A DNA stretch of 28,797 nt, taken from contig CAZOEL010000085.1 of assembly GCA_964578835.1 (NCBI GenBank), positions 1-28,797 on the forward strand, given 5' to 3'. Position numbers and translations under genes: made by a program. The first letter of the stretch is position 1. Every line of letters begins with the position of its first letter. The stretch is from CAZOEL01 sp964578835 (GTDB taxonomy: Bacteria; Desulfobacterota; Syntrophobacteria; Syntrophobacterales; Syntrophobacteraceae). The notes below the pieces were generated by a model that was not told where the DNA came from, made no database searches, and was given only the letters and a program-made list of their open reading frames with translations. Of this stretch, positions 7,310 to 16,540 are shown one piece after another.

Positions 7310-8917
7310 ATGGAAATGAACCAGAAAAAGAGGGATATGATGGACAAGCTTTTTCGTGCATCCCGATCCCATACGGATCCCGAGGCATGGGAAAATCTGG
7401 TCAAAAAATATGCTTATAACCGGAAGCCTGAAGAGTTCCCCAGGATCTTAGCTCGCCATGCGAGACATCTCGGATTGCCTGATTTCCTACCGGAGCTTGC
7501 ACTCCTTGAGTTGGCTGTTCATGAAGCGGGCTCTTCAAATGTGGCAATTCAAGCCTCCGTCAGCCGACATACTCTAAATTCTTCTCTTCGTTTGCTTCGG
7601 CTTTCCTGGAAACACCTGCCTGCTCTTCTTGACTGGGGGGATCACGCTCAAACCATCTATCCCGAAAAGGGGGAAGAATTCGTCCTATTGTGGCAAGATC
7701 CGAAAAGCGGCGAACTTAAGGTTCGCTCTGCTCTAAACGAGGATCTTGTAGCGCTTAAAGTGGTGGTTGAAGAGATTGAACACGGGAAAGCGGCCGCTGA
7801 AGGCAATATACCCATACATGCCATTGACGCCGCTGTTGAACGGGCAGTAGCAAAGGGACTGATTCTCTCCCCCCCATCGATTATTCGGCGCGATCGTTCT
7901 GCCTTTTCCCCTCATGCGCAAGTGGACGAAAGCGCTCTTTCGGTATCCGTTTTTACCCTCCAGTGGCATATCACGCAATCCTGCGATCTCCACTGCAGAC
8001 ATTGCTATGACAGGAGCCACAGAAAGCCGCTTTCACTATCGCAGGCAATAACTCTTCTGGATGATTTCCATGGATTCTGCGGAAATCATCATGTAAGAGG
8101 ACAGGTATCCTTTACTGGGGGAAACCCTTTTCTTCATCCTCATTTCTTTGCTCTTTACCGTGCTGCGGCCGAGCGGGGCTTTGGCGCTGCAATTCTTGGC
8201 AATCCTACGCCGAGAAAGCGGCTTGAAGAGTTGCTGGCAATCGAGCATCCGGTTTTCTATCAGGTGAGTCTGGAGGGCTTGCCTGAGCATAATGACTGGA
8301 TTCGTGGGCAGGGGCATTTTGATCGATCCGTTGAGTTTCTGGATATGCTGCGCGCTCTTGGCGTCTTCTCGATGGTGATGCTTACCTTGACAAGGGATAA
8401 TATCGCCCAGGTGCTTCCGCTTGCTCGATTAATTGAGGACAAAACCGATCTCTTCACCTTCAACCGGCTCTCTTTAATGGGAGAAGGCGCCACTCTTCAT
8501 ATGCCTTCAAAGGATACGTACATAAACTTCCTACAAGCCTATACGGATGCTGCGGCGGATAATGGCGTGCTCAGCCTCAAAGATAATCTGATCAACATCG
8601 TGCGTTACAGAAAGGGTTTGCAGCTCTTTGGAGGCTGCTCGGGCTATGGATGCGGGGCTGCTTTCAACTTCATAACGGTCCTGCCTGACGGAGAGGTCCA
8701 CGCCTGCCGTAAGTTTCCATCACCTATTGGGAATGTTCTTCAGAACAGCCTCTCCGAGATCTACGAGTCCCAACAGGCCCGCTCCTACCGCGCAGGCTGC
8801 CGCGCCTGTCAATCTTGTGCGATAAGACACGCATGCGGGGGATGCCTCGCAGTAGCCTATAGCCTTGGGCTCAATCCATTGGAAGAAAGGGATCCTTACT
8901 GTTTCATCGATCAATAG
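7310..8917 (+). CDS. sbtM: SbtM-like radical SAM maturase of the selenobiotic peptide
   Basis: Radical SAM enzyme of 535 residues from the chosen ATG at 7310; AGGA precedes it, and a second ATG at 7316 has better spacing. The frame is open back to 7190, but the extra 40 residues do not look coding. The N-terminal ~210 residues form a helical, probable peptide-recognition region. The SAM-cluster motif CDLHCRHC holds Cys225, Cys229 and Cys232, followed by SFTGGNP. The C-terminus has a SPASM-like set of cysteines: GGCSGYGC, HACRKF, CRACQSC, HACGGC and a last Cys near the end, enough for auxiliary Fe-S clusters. It lies 155 nt after sbtA and is predicted to modify its Sec/Ser/Gly core, the role known for the SbtM (thio/selenooxazole) family. 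No export or protease gene follows. Confidence 0.85.
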   Translation: MEMNQKKRDMMDKLFRASRSHTDPEAWENLVKKYAYNRKPEEFPRILARHARHLGLPDFLPELALLELAVHEAGSSNVAIQASVSRHTLNSSLRLLRLSWKHLPALLDWGDHAQTIYPEKGEEFVLLWQDPKSGELKVRSALNEDLVALKVVVEEIEHGKAAAEGNIPIHAIDAAVERAVAKGLILSPPSIIRRDRSAFSPHAQVDESALSVSVFTLQWHITQSCDLHCRHCYDRSHRKPLSLSQAITLLDDFHGFCGNHHVRGQVSFTGGNPFLHPHFFALYRAAAERGFGAAILGNPTPRKRLEELLAIEHPVFYQVSLEGLPEHNDWIRGQGHFDRSVEFLDMLRALGVFSMVMLTLTRDNIAQVLPLARLIEDKTDLFTFNRLSLMGEGATLHMPSKDTYINFLQAYTDAAADNGVLSLKDNLINIVRYRKGLQLFGGCSGYGCGAAFNFITVLPDGEVHACRKFPSPIGNVLQNSLSEIYESQQARSYRAGCRACQSCAIRHACGGCLAVAYSLGLNPLEERDPYCFIDQ

Positions 8918-9514
8918 ACTTTCTATTGTAAAACGATGGTTGAGCATACAAGGGAGGGCATGAGATTGACACACTTGCTTTCAGCGGATGCCCTACTAGG
9001 AAGGAAAGACGCGGAATTCCGACTGTACCAATCTCGTGGGGAGCAATTTAGCTGGGGGCAAATTTCACTGTGTATCAACTCCCCCTCCGTATAAGACTCA
9101 ACCTTCCTTGCCACAGTATTGTTGAATTCGGCTTAACTGGGGACGCATAACGCAAAAGATTTGCATATGTTGAACGCTGGGAGGATATGGCTCACATCGT
9201 TATATAGAGTAATATTGACTTCAAAACTTATAAAGAGAATTGTTGAAAGACCGTCTTCGGAAGGAAGAGATAGAATGGGGGATTTCCCAAAATGGGGCTT
9301 ACCTTATGATTCTAGTCTCTTTTCTATCAGTGGGCTTATCCAGCATCTCCGAAAAGGGGAACACTTTTGAGAGATAAGCCAGTCTGCTGAGGGGGATTTG
9401 TCAGGTAGGACAGATGACCTGCCGCTTCAGGCGTTCGAGCTATTGAGGCATTCTTGTAATTTGTGAGCGGTCCGTTTGCACTTGCTGATTTGAGCAGACT
9501 GTCACTCAAAGGGG
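8918..9514. other. Intergenic stretch after sbtM
   Basis: About 600 bases without a convincing gene. One small plus-strand frame (8960-9094, 44 codons) follows GGGAGGG but encodes nothing recognisable. No terminator hairpin with a T-run is seen after sbtM. Confidence 0.4.
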
Positions 9515-10279
9515 TCAGTGTCGTAAAAGCATCAGTGTGGCGGCAAGTATCGGCAAAGCTGCCATAGAGACCTTCAATACCAAGACAGGCAGACGCCTCG
9601 TAAATTTGGCCCCTATATAGGCACCTGAAATCAAACCGGCTACGACTTGGGCATACAAGGTCAAGTCGATGAATCCTCCGACCAGGTAGCCGAAACCTCC
9701 CATGAAGGCGATCGGGAAGGTCACCAGCATTGAGGTCCCAGCAACTTGATAGATGGATAAATTAAAAAACAGAAGTAGCCCGATCTGGATGTATGGAGCC
9801 GCCCCAATGCCGAAGGCTCCGGACAGCATTCCGCAAACGATGCCCATGCTGGAGGCCACGACGAAAAATTTGCCCTTATCCGAGACTTTGAGCGTCAGGA
9901 GACCCCTGAAGGAAAAAAACATTTGCAGCACCACCAGCATGGAGGAAAAGTACAACATTGCTGCCGTCATCCAAGTGAGATCCTTCGCCGGCAACATAGA
10001 CGATATTTGCACGCCCACGAATGCTCCGATACCTCCAGAGACGCCGATCACCAGCCCTTCCTTAAGGGCTACATTATTCTCCCGGAAGTGACTGAGCGCG
10101 CCCGACATTGTCGTAAACATCATCGCCCCGAGTGAAGTTCCAAGGGCTGTGTGAATCGGTATTCCAAAAAATGCAGTAAGTACCGAAATAACAAGCCCCG
10201 CGCCTCCAACGCCCAAAAAGCCAATCAACATTCCCATGAAAGTCATAGTCAGCAATACTGTCATGACGATTTGTTCCAT
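9515..10279 (-). CDS. TauE/SafE family sulfite/anion permease
   Basis: About 254 residues with 7-8 hydrophobic segments. The N-terminus has the typical GFLGVGGAGLVISVLTAFFGIP stretch followed by ALGTSLGAMMFTTMSGALSHF, and the second half repeats the pattern (SGAFGIGAAPYIQIGLLLFF, VAGTSMLVTFPIAFMGG), the duplicated architecture of TauE/SafE (PF01925). Members export or take up sulfite, sulfonates or other small organosulfur anions across the inner membrane; the substrate cannot be read from sequence. I chose the ATG at 10279; a TTG at 10303 and an ATG at 10264 are alternatives. No partner gene adjoins it; the upstream region is decayed. A second TauE/SafE member lies at 27.7-28.5 kb. Confidence 0.85.
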   Translation of the reverse strand: MEQIVMTVLLTMTFMGMLIGFLGVGGAGLVISVLTAFFGIPIHTALGTSLGAMMFTTMSGALSHFRENNVALKEGLVIGVSGGIGAFVGVQISSMLPAKDLTWMTAAMLYFSSMLVVLQMFFSFRGLLTLKVSDKGKFFVVASSMGIVCGMLSGAFGIGAAPYIQIGLLLFFNLSIYQVAGTSMLVTFPIAFMGGFGYLVGGFIDLTLYAQVVAGLISGAYIGAKFTRRLPVLVLKVSMAALPILAATLMLLRH

Positions 10280-10540
10280 CTCATCGGTATATAGCTTGTG
10301 CAACGGGTCCGAGCTTCATTGTGGGATGAGACTGTTGACCCGAAGAGCTTTGCTTTGTACTTCCATACCCTCTGAGATCTTACGCTTTCCAAATCCAATC
10401 TGCACGTGACAAATGGGGCCGTAATTTTTTCAGGCTGCCGGATAGAGATTACCTCGAGTGGCTCACGGAACGAGTTGCGGCTTATACAATGGTGTGTGCG
10501 AGCTTTTCCATTATCTGTTCTGCAATGTGAAAATCCTGCA

Positions 10541-10642
10541 TGATCGCGCGTTAAGGCGAAATTCGATATGGCCGGCATCTACATCTGGCACTGCCAAATC
10601 CCGAGCCACAAGGATAACGAGATGATGCGGCCTTACTTGGGT
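10541..10642 (+). pseudogene. Multicopper oxidase C-terminal fragment
   Basis: In the frame starting just after a TGA at 10541, codons 10544-10636 read VKAKFDMAGIYIWHC followed by QIPSHKDNEMMRPYL. This matches the C-terminal copper-binding signature of multicopper oxidases (F.x.G.YxWHCHxxxHxDNEMMRPY). The second His of HCH is Gln here, a stop lies just upstream, and no other oxidase domain is found nearby. It is best read as the remnant of a deleted gene. Confidence 0.6.
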
Positions 10643-10830
10643 AGGCGATCCTTTAAATCCTGCTCCAAACGAATGTATGAATCCCTCTATGCCTATGCCT
10701 GGTATGTAGAGGCTTAGGTGATCTCCACATAAGACTTTGCCGAGGGCTGCCTTTGGGCGGCCTTCAGCAAACATCTTCTATCGAATATCGAAATTTGAGT
10801 CCTCTTTTCAATAAGGTAACCCGATTACCT

Positions 10831-10857
10831 AATGGGGAGTTCAAGGACTTCCCCATT
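10831..10857. repeat. Perfect inverted repeat (hairpin)
   Basis: AATGGGGA (10831-10838) and TCCCCATT (10850-10857) form an 8-bp stem with an 11-nt loop. A smaller inverted repeat GGTAA...TTACC lies just upstream (10815-10829). There is no T-run, so it is unlikely to be an intrinsic terminator. It directly abuts repeat copy B. Confidence 0.4.
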
Positions 10858-10858
10858 T

Positions 10859-10959
10859 CTTGCCAGAAGGGCGATATGAGAGGATCGAGGTCAGGGCTCA
10901 ACAATAGAAAATCATATCCATTCCGGTCGTTGGGGGGCGGAAATCGACATAGAGGTGAG
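10859..10959 (+). repeat. Dispersed ~105-bp repeat, copy B
   Basis: Most diverged of the three copies. Its first 20 bases, CTTGCCAGAAGGGCGATATG, are identical to the start of copy C (15491-15510). Later blocks match copies A and C (CAACAAT, ATCATATC), and GGAAATCGACAT is identical to copy A. Confidence 0.6.
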
Positions 10960-10992
10960 TTATGTCCAAGCAAACTTTGTGCACAGAACAGC

Positions 10993-11022
10993 AAAAAGGC
11001 AGGGCCATTTCTGAACCCTGCC
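10993..11022 (-). terminator. Rho-independent terminator (minus strand)
   Basis: On the minus strand: GGCAGGG, 11-nt loop, CCCTGCC, then TTTTT. The 7-bp GC-rich stem with T-tract faces transcripts from the TSP3/peptidase gene, whose stop is about 385 nt upstream. Confidence 0.65.
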
Positions 11023-11407
11023 TTCATAATCACTTATTACTCTCCACGTGTTTCCGCAGGTTACTTTACATGCATAAGGTAACCGTTAGAGCCTGGTTAT
11101 GCACTTTTCGAGATTATTTCTGTACTACTGATAAATTGGCTTCACGAGCTTGCTGCAATCACCAGCATTGGAGTATGTCTTAGCCAATGAAGAGCGACTA
11201 CCCGGACAAATTCTGAAAAGCCTATATGGCTCCAGCCTTCTATTTCAAAAGTGCATAACAGGCTTGGGGTATGAACCAGACCGGAAGATTTGGTTCATCG
11301 CTACCGATATGTTACAGGGTTGTATCCCAGCAACCCCAGCTTCCCCTGTCGAACAGACAATATAAATTGATCGCAGACACTCCTCTCCCGCTTTCAATCA
11401 TGATGGA

Positions 11408-14400
11408 TTATGGCTTCGATCTCTGTTTCTTCTTTATTATGACAACAGTGTCCTCCCCCTCGATAGGAGATCCATTAATCAGATTGCCAGTGAGGCGCAG
11501 CTTGACGACCTCGCCATCCTTTACCGATCCCAGCGCCACAGCCACCGCACTGGCGCTGAACTTCAATGCAAGATCAGGTATTCCATCAGGACCCGATGAG
11601 TTGCATTCTTTTGAATCAACCTTGCCGGTGAAGGGCGTAAAGGGCGTCGTAACGTCTTCAAATGAATTTCTGGTGGGCTTAATGCCTAATAGAAGGATAG
11701 AGGAAGAGTTAATTTCGTTTACATTGATGCTGCCCCCTGCGATCGCAACCGGAAGCTCCCCTTTTTCAGTAACATTGATTGGATTGGGGCAGCTTCCAGG
11801 TTTGATGTCGACTGGAACCTGAATCATAGAATCACATGCATCTCCCGCCTGATCTCCATCGCTATTGCGCTGATCGCGATTCGGCGTATTGAGGCAGTTG
11901 TCGCATGCGTCACCCACTCCGTCTCCGTCCGCATCTTTTTGATCGGCATTTGCCAAGGCGGGGCAGTTGTCTTCATTCCCCAATATCCCATCGGCATCTA
12001 GATCCAGCACCGTGCGGCATTCCTCACTTTCATAACTTGTGCTCGCACAATACGCGCCCAATGTAGCCGTGAGATCGACAATCACGAGAGGATCGCCGGT
12101 TTTGACATCCACTATCTTGAAGGTTTTCAGATTGTCGTGAAATGGGATAATGACATGAAAATTCACATTGTGTTTGGTAACAGCGCCCTCGCCCACATCC
12201 AGCCTCGGGTCCCAGATGCCAAAGCTCTGCAAGACATTGCCGTTGGAAGAGATGGCTTCGCCCATGAAGCTCGCATACTGCAGCCCCAGATCGGGATGGC
12301 TATCGACGACGCGCGCATGGAGCACAGTAATGACATCGTTATCTATATTCAGGTTGATCAGGACTCCTTTGGTCCTGCCGCTCGGCCAGTTGTTGAAAAC
12401 GTAATTGACCCTTCTGGCATCGGCTTCCTTGAACCGATAGTCCACTCCACAGCTGCACGTCATTACATCCTGAATCGGCGTATCCTCATCATATCGGTAG
12501 AAGTCCTTCACACATTCGATGCCTGGCTTGCTGGGGTCATCCTCTTGAATCCTTGTGCAGAATCCGTCTGTCCAATTTTCGTCAGCCTCGGCGTCGAGGC
12601 AGCCGCTCAACGACTCCCAGATGTTTGGGACCGGATCGTTCTGCACATAAGAGGAATCCCCACAGTATTCATCTGCAAGGCCGAAGATGGCGTGAGACGA
12701 TTCATGAATGATATCATCGGCCTGGCCCGTGGTGGCAATGAATTTGGACGGCGGGCCAAACCCGTTGGCGCATCCCCCCATGCCGGCGAATGACAAAATG
12801 GCGGCAGTATCGGTGAATGGCGCCTCGCTCCAGAAATAATCAGGCGGGTTGTCCCAGCAAAAACACCCAAGCCCAAACGGAACTGCGGCGCACAGGGCGG
12901 AACACCACACTACCCAGTCTTGATGAGCGGATTCACCCGGCAATTCACGTTCACACCTCTCCTTTGTGCCGAAGCCGCCCGTGTACCGGTAGAAGTTGAA
13001 TCTATCTTTGTAGTTGGCCGGCGGAGGATTCACGGATTTCTTATCGATCGTAAAGTATGCCCTGCGAATAGCATCGAGCGCCTTGTTTTCAAAATCACCA
13101 AGGTTGTACGTATAATTCTCGTGGGGTACGAAGACGACGTCTATCTGCCCCGAGTTGGGCTGTCCCTTTATTCGTATCGGGATTACATAGCTGTTGCACC
13201 ATGTGCAGGGAACGCATGGCGCACAGATGCCGCCACAATCCACACCTGTTTCATTAGGCCCCTTCAAGGCGTCGTAACAATCACAGGCATCGCCGATCCC
13301 GTCCTTATTAACATCTGACTGCGCGGAGTTGTAGTAGTGAGGACAGTTGTCAATGTCCCCGCAGATTCCATCTGCATCTTCATCGTTGTCCGGATCGAAG
13401 CGGCACGGATCGCACGCATCGCCAATCCCGTCTCCGTCCGAATCCTCCTGAAGCGGGTTAGAAGCGTTAGGGCAGTTGTCGCAGTAGTCTCCGCACCGCG
13501 GGTCCCTCAACCACCCGTTGTTCCAATAAGCCGGTTTTGACCTCAGCATTTGACAGTCCCCGTCGCTGTCAGGCTGGGGGGAGAGGTAATTTTTGTCTTC
13601 CCGACAAAAATCGCACGCATCTCCCCAGCGATCTCCATCGGAATTAGCCTGATCATCGTTTGCGACATCCGGACAATTATCGCACTCATCGCCCCATTTA
13701 TCGTTATCCTTGTTGGAGAGGTTCTGGGTTGCAAGGCTTGGGCAGTTGTCGCATGCATCGCCTACCCCGTCGCCGACACCCTTGCATAAGGGGCCATTAG
13801 GCATATCCTTGCATATCTCCTCGTCTATGTCCTGTTGATCAGGATTTGCCACGTGAGGGCAATTGTCCTCACCGTTTGGCACGCCGTCTCCATCCCAGTC
13901 GACCCACAGGTTTACCTTGAAATATTTCGGAGTAGTCATCTCTATGCCATCGGGGCCTTTGTATCTCACCTGGTACTCAAGTCCTTCGGGAAAAGGGCCT
14001 CCGTCATACCTGCATGAGTACGCCTCGCATTCTTTCTCCGTACGATTATTGACATTGATCTGTATGAATGGATCGGGAATGGATGCATCTGTATAAACGA
14101 CATCCATTATAATGCTGTCATTTACTGAAGGATCTGAGGGGCTAAGAGTAATATCAATCCAGTCGCAGTCATCTCCTATCCCATCTCCATCACTGTCGGC
14201 CTGGTTGCCCGCAGCACTATAGGGGCATGGATCGCAGGCGTCGCCAATCCCATCCTGGTCTTGATCCGTCTGGACCGGGTTGGGTGTGCTCGGGCAATTG
14301 TCTGTCGAATCCGGTATTCCGTCCATGTCGCTATCATCATCTTGCGCTATGGAGGTATCACAGGGTCCAAGGCGGACTTTGTTGGAATCGAAGTAATAAT

Positions 14401-14872
14401 CAGGAATACCGTCGTGGTCGACGTCAATGTCTGCGGGAAGGTTTAGACTTGGGCTGGAAAGCAGCGTACCTCTTACCATGTAACTCAAGGAATTCGAACA
14501 TAGGAAGCCCGACCCAACCACCCCTACCAAATTGATCTTTGACATGAAGGAGATATCTGCCACTATCCATTTCAAGTCAGGATGAGTTGAGTCTCCGAGC
14601 CAGGCGAGGTCGGGACTGTCTGCAGTTGCGCAGTTACCAGTCGAAAGCTTGTAAGCGCCTGAGAAAATAATCTCGCCAGGCCCAGTGCTCATGACAGTGT
14701 AAGGATACCCACTGGGTTCGTAAGCTAGATTCACGCACTGCGAATACCCTTCGCTGCTCACTGCAAGCCAGGTTCCTGCAAGCTCCCCGTTCTCTCCGAT
14801 CGCCAACGCGCTGCCGTCCATCACTGCAATTGAAAGAAGCACTATCCATAGTTTTGCAAATCTTATTCTCAT
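11408..14872 (-). CDS. Secreted thrombospondin type 3 repeat protein with M64-like metallopeptidase domain
   Basis: A 1154-residue exported protein. The signal peptide ends ALA (24). Residues about 150-550 contain many Asp-rich thrombospondin type 3 repeats of the form DxDxDGxxDxxDNCP...N..Q.D.DxDGxGDAC, expected to bind Ca2+ and stiffen the chain. Residues about 560-860 resemble the IgA-peptidase M64 family, with a zinc motif HESSHAIFGLADEYC (His723, Glu724, His727, Asp734-Glu735). More TSP3 repeats follow (about 950-1015). The C-terminal ~140 residues begin VPVDIKPGSCPNPINV, a domain I recall from many environmental multidomain surface proteins. GAGGAG precedes the ATG. A terminator lies downstream, and the gene appears monocistronic. 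Likely a calcium-stabilised extracellular protease; the substrate is unknown. Plus-strand ORFs here are shadows. Confidence 0.85.
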   Translation of the reverse strand: MRIRFAKLWIVLLSIAVMDGSALAIGENGELAGTWLAVSSEGYSQCVNLAYEPSGYPYTVMSTGPGEIIFSGAYKLSTGNCATADSPDLAWLGDSTHPDLKWIVADISFMSKINLVGVVGSGFLCSNSLSYMVRGTLLSSPSLNLPADIDVDHDGIPDYYFDSNKVRLGPCDTSIAQDDDSDMDGIPDSTDNCPSTPNPVQTDQDQDGIGDACDPCPYSAAGNQADSDGDGIGDDCDWIDITLSPSDPSVNDSIIMDVVYTDASIPDPFIQINVNNRTEKECEAYSCRYDGGPFPEGLEYQVRYKGPDGIEMTTPKYFKVNLWVDWDGDGVPNGEDNCPHVANPDQQDIDEEICKDMPNGPLCKGVGDGVGDACDNCPSLATQNLSNKDNDKWGDECDNCPDVANDDQANSDGDRWGDACDFCREDKNYLSPQPDSDGDCQMLRSKPAYWNNGWLRDPRCGDYCDNCPNASNPLQEDSDGDGIGDACDPCRFDPDNDEDADGICGDIDNCPHYYNSAQSDVNKDGIGDACDCYDALKGPNETGVDCGGICAPCVPCTWCNSYVIPIRIKGQPNSGQIDVVFVPHENYTYNLGDFENKALDAIRRAYFTIDKKSVNPPPANYKDRFNFYRYTGGFGTKERCERELPGESAHQDWVVWCSALCAAVPFGLGCFCWDNPPDYFWSEAPFTDTAAILSFAGMGGCANGFGPPSKFIATTGQADDIIHESSHAIFGLADEYCGDSSYVQNDPVPNIWESLSGCLDAEADENWTDGFCTRIQEDDPSKPGIECVKDFYRYDEDTPIQDVMTCSCGVDYRFKEADARRVNYVFNNWPSGRTKGVLINLNIDNDVITVLHARVVDSHPDLGLQYASFMGEAISSNGNVLQSFGIWDPRLDVGEGAVTKHNVNFHVIIPFHDNLKTFKIVDVKTGDPLVIVDLTATLGAYCASTSYESEECRTVLDLDADGILGNEDNCPALANADQKDADGDGVGDACDNCLNTPNRDQRNSDGDQAGDACDSMIQVPVDIKPGSCPNPINVTEKGELPVAIAGGSINVNEINSSSILLLGIKPTRNSFEDVTTPFTPFTGKVDSKECNSSGPDGIPDLALKFSASAVAVALGSVKDGEVVKLRLTGNLINGSPIEGEDTVVIIKKKQRSKP

Positions 14873-15490
14873 ACGAGACTCCTCTTCACCAAGTTAGACA
14901 ATCGCCATGATCCTTTTATCGTTTACGAAAATGTCTTCATTGCCTGAGCTAACGCTGACTTCGATCTCGAATTTCGGTGCGGGGTACAAGAAGGACGAGT
15001 ACAGTCTTTTCTCCAGGACGAAGCGAGCAGAACCGCAAGAAAGACAGAGCCGTCACCGACTCTCCCTGAAAAGAGGACGCGCCATGCAGCTTTCATTGGA
15101 GCCCTCCTCTCCGATGGAAGCGAAGTGGAAAGAACCTTATGTAAAGCTCAAGCATAGTAGCGATAGCACATTTCAGTTCTCCTCCACAATGAGTCTTTTC
15201 CCCATTACATTAGGTAATTCCCCTACTTAATGCTTGCATCAGGATTGGGCCTATCTTCTACTTATCCGGATTTGATAAGCAAATCTCGTAACAGAGTATG
15301 TCCGCCACCTCACTGCGCAAGTTCTGTCCTACTTCCAAACGGACGGTCTGGATCAGATCACTCAGTCACCTTCGATAAAGGCATTGCATTCAGAAATAGC
15401 TTCGCTTCAGCGGATTCTTATGGAACTGGATGGGGCGCTCCCTCTGTAATCAGGACAAGGCTGAAGATCTCAGATGAGAGAGTATGAGAC
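14873..15490. other. Non-coding stretch upstream of the TSP3 gene
   Basis: About 620 bases before repeat copy C. Plus-strand open frames (14907-15230, 15230-15487) have no ribosome site and resemble nothing. The segment next to 14872 should carry the promoter of the TSP3 gene, but no clear -35/-10 pair was found by eye. Confidence 0.4.
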
Positions 15491-15594
15491 CTTGCCAGAA
15501 GGGCGATATGTAGGGTTGAATCCTTTCGTTTAACAATCGATTATCATATCGATCTATCGGCGAGGATATTCGGGAAACGCGATACAGGAGAGAG
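15491..15594 (+). repeat. Dispersed ~105-bp repeat, copy C
   Basis: Closest to copy A: TCGGCGAGGATATTCGGGAA, TTCGTTTAACAA, CATATC and AGGAGAGAG are shared. Its first 20 bases are identical to copy B. It lies in the gap between the TSP3 gene and the peroxiredoxin gene. Confidence 0.7.
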
Positions 15595-15699
15595 ATCTGC
15601 ATTCATATTATATGGAACGTCTTTGCTGCGTGTTGTCTATAGCGTATTGTTTTACTAATGCTATTGGACGCTGTTTATCACACAAGAGTGGATTCACTG

Positions 15700-15726
15700 A
15701 CCCGGCAACATTAACCGCTGCCGGGT
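15700..15726. repeat. GC-rich inverted repeat downstream of prxU
   Basis: ACCCGGCA (15700-15707) pairs with TGCCGGGT (15719-15726) across an 11-nt loop. It lies about 100 nt beyond the stop of the minus-strand peroxiredoxin gene and could end that transcript, but no T-tract follows on either strand. Confidence 0.4.
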
Positions 15727-15823
15727 TGCAGGGGTATTATGAAGGTATATGGAATTCTTGTGATTGCCACTTAACCGTTCAGTCCGTGTAGATCTTCAAG
15801 CCATTCGAGCACCTGCACTACTT

Positions 15824-16540
15824 CTAGTCGAAAGCCATCTCCGGCTTCCATATCTTACATACCTTCCCTACCAGCTCCGGAGAGGGCTTGAGAGTCATCT
15901 TGCCCGGCTGCCATCCGGAGGGACTCGCCTCACCGGTGTTTCTCACATGTTGGAATGCCTTGATCTGCCGAAGAAGTTCCTGGATGTTTCTACCAACGGG
16001 GGGAGCAAGAATTTCAACAGCCTGGATGATCCCATCAGGATCAATGAGAAAACGTCCCCTGATATCGACTCCTGCCTCTTCATCATAGACTCCGTAAACT
16101 TGCCCGATGCGTCCTCCTGGATCGGAGAGCAGAGGGAAAGGAACTCCTCCCTGCACCATCTCCGAGAGTTCTCCCTCCTGCCACATCTTGTGGGAGAAAC
16201 GGCTGTCAACACTCATCGCCAGCATTTGAACTCCCAAAGCTTCCAATTCATTATTTTTCACAGCAACTGCCGTGAGTTCGGTCGGTCAGACAAATGTGAA
16301 ATCGCCCGGATAAAAGCACAAAACAACCCAGCGGCCCAAGAAGTCGGAAAGTTTCACGTTCTTGAAGCCTCCTTCCGCATAAGCGCTTGTCTCGAAATCC
16401 GGAGCCGGTTTACCTACTTGTGCCGTCATATGCTTTTTTCCCCCATGGTCTTGAGTCGTCGATGATGAAGATGACCCTTCCTGTGGAATACCGATTGGTC
16501 CTTTTGCCGGTTTGACACATGATTCCTTTGGTTCTGTCAT
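15824..16540 (-). CDS. prxU: Selenocysteine-containing peroxiredoxin (PrxU-like)
   Basis: Two in-frame ORF pieces join when TGA 16286-16288 is read as Sec, giving 238 residues. The junction reads CFYPGDFTFV-U-PTELTAVAV, placing Sec exactly where 2-Cys peroxiredoxins (AhpC/TSA) carry the peroxidatic Cys (FTFVCPTE). Downstream hallmarks are intact (MLAMSVDSRFSHKMW, FPLLSDPGGRIGQVYGV, RGRFLIDPDGIIQ). A SECIS-like hairpin follows the TGA. Start: ATG 16540 with AGGAG 8 nt upstream; a GTG three codons earlier overlaps that ribosome site. The N-terminal ~37 residues are a Ser/Gln-rich extension before MTAQVGKPAPDF. Expected role is reduction of peroxides with thiol reductants. It is last in the minus-strand sulfur cluster. 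Sec in peroxiredoxins is known (for example in Eubacterium acidaminophilum). Confidence 0.85.
16259..16274 (-). promoter_or_regulatory. bSECIS of prxU
   Basis: On the minus strand CACGGC-AGTT-GCTGTG: 6-bp stem (one G-U pair), 4-nt loop with G second. The stem starts 11 nt after the TGA and the loop 17 nt after it, within the bacterial SECIS range. Confidence 0.65.

Noticed and set aside
8960..9094. 44-codon ORF after sbtM with GGGAGGG upstream
   Set aside because: No resemblance to RiPP export or tailoring proteins and no evidence beyond the purine-rich leader.
12137..12793. 218-residue plus-strand open frame
   Set aside because: Antisense to the M64-like domain of the TSP3 protein; no recognisable motif.
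16286..16288. Peroxiredoxin as a nonsense-mutated pseudogene
   Set aside because: The TGA sits precisely at the peroxidatic Cys position, both sides stay in frame, and a SECIS-like hairpin follows, so recoding is a better explanation.
15764..16465. 233-residue plus-strand open frame
   Set aside because: Antisense to the selenoprotein peroxiredoxin, whose motifs are unambiguous on the minus strand.
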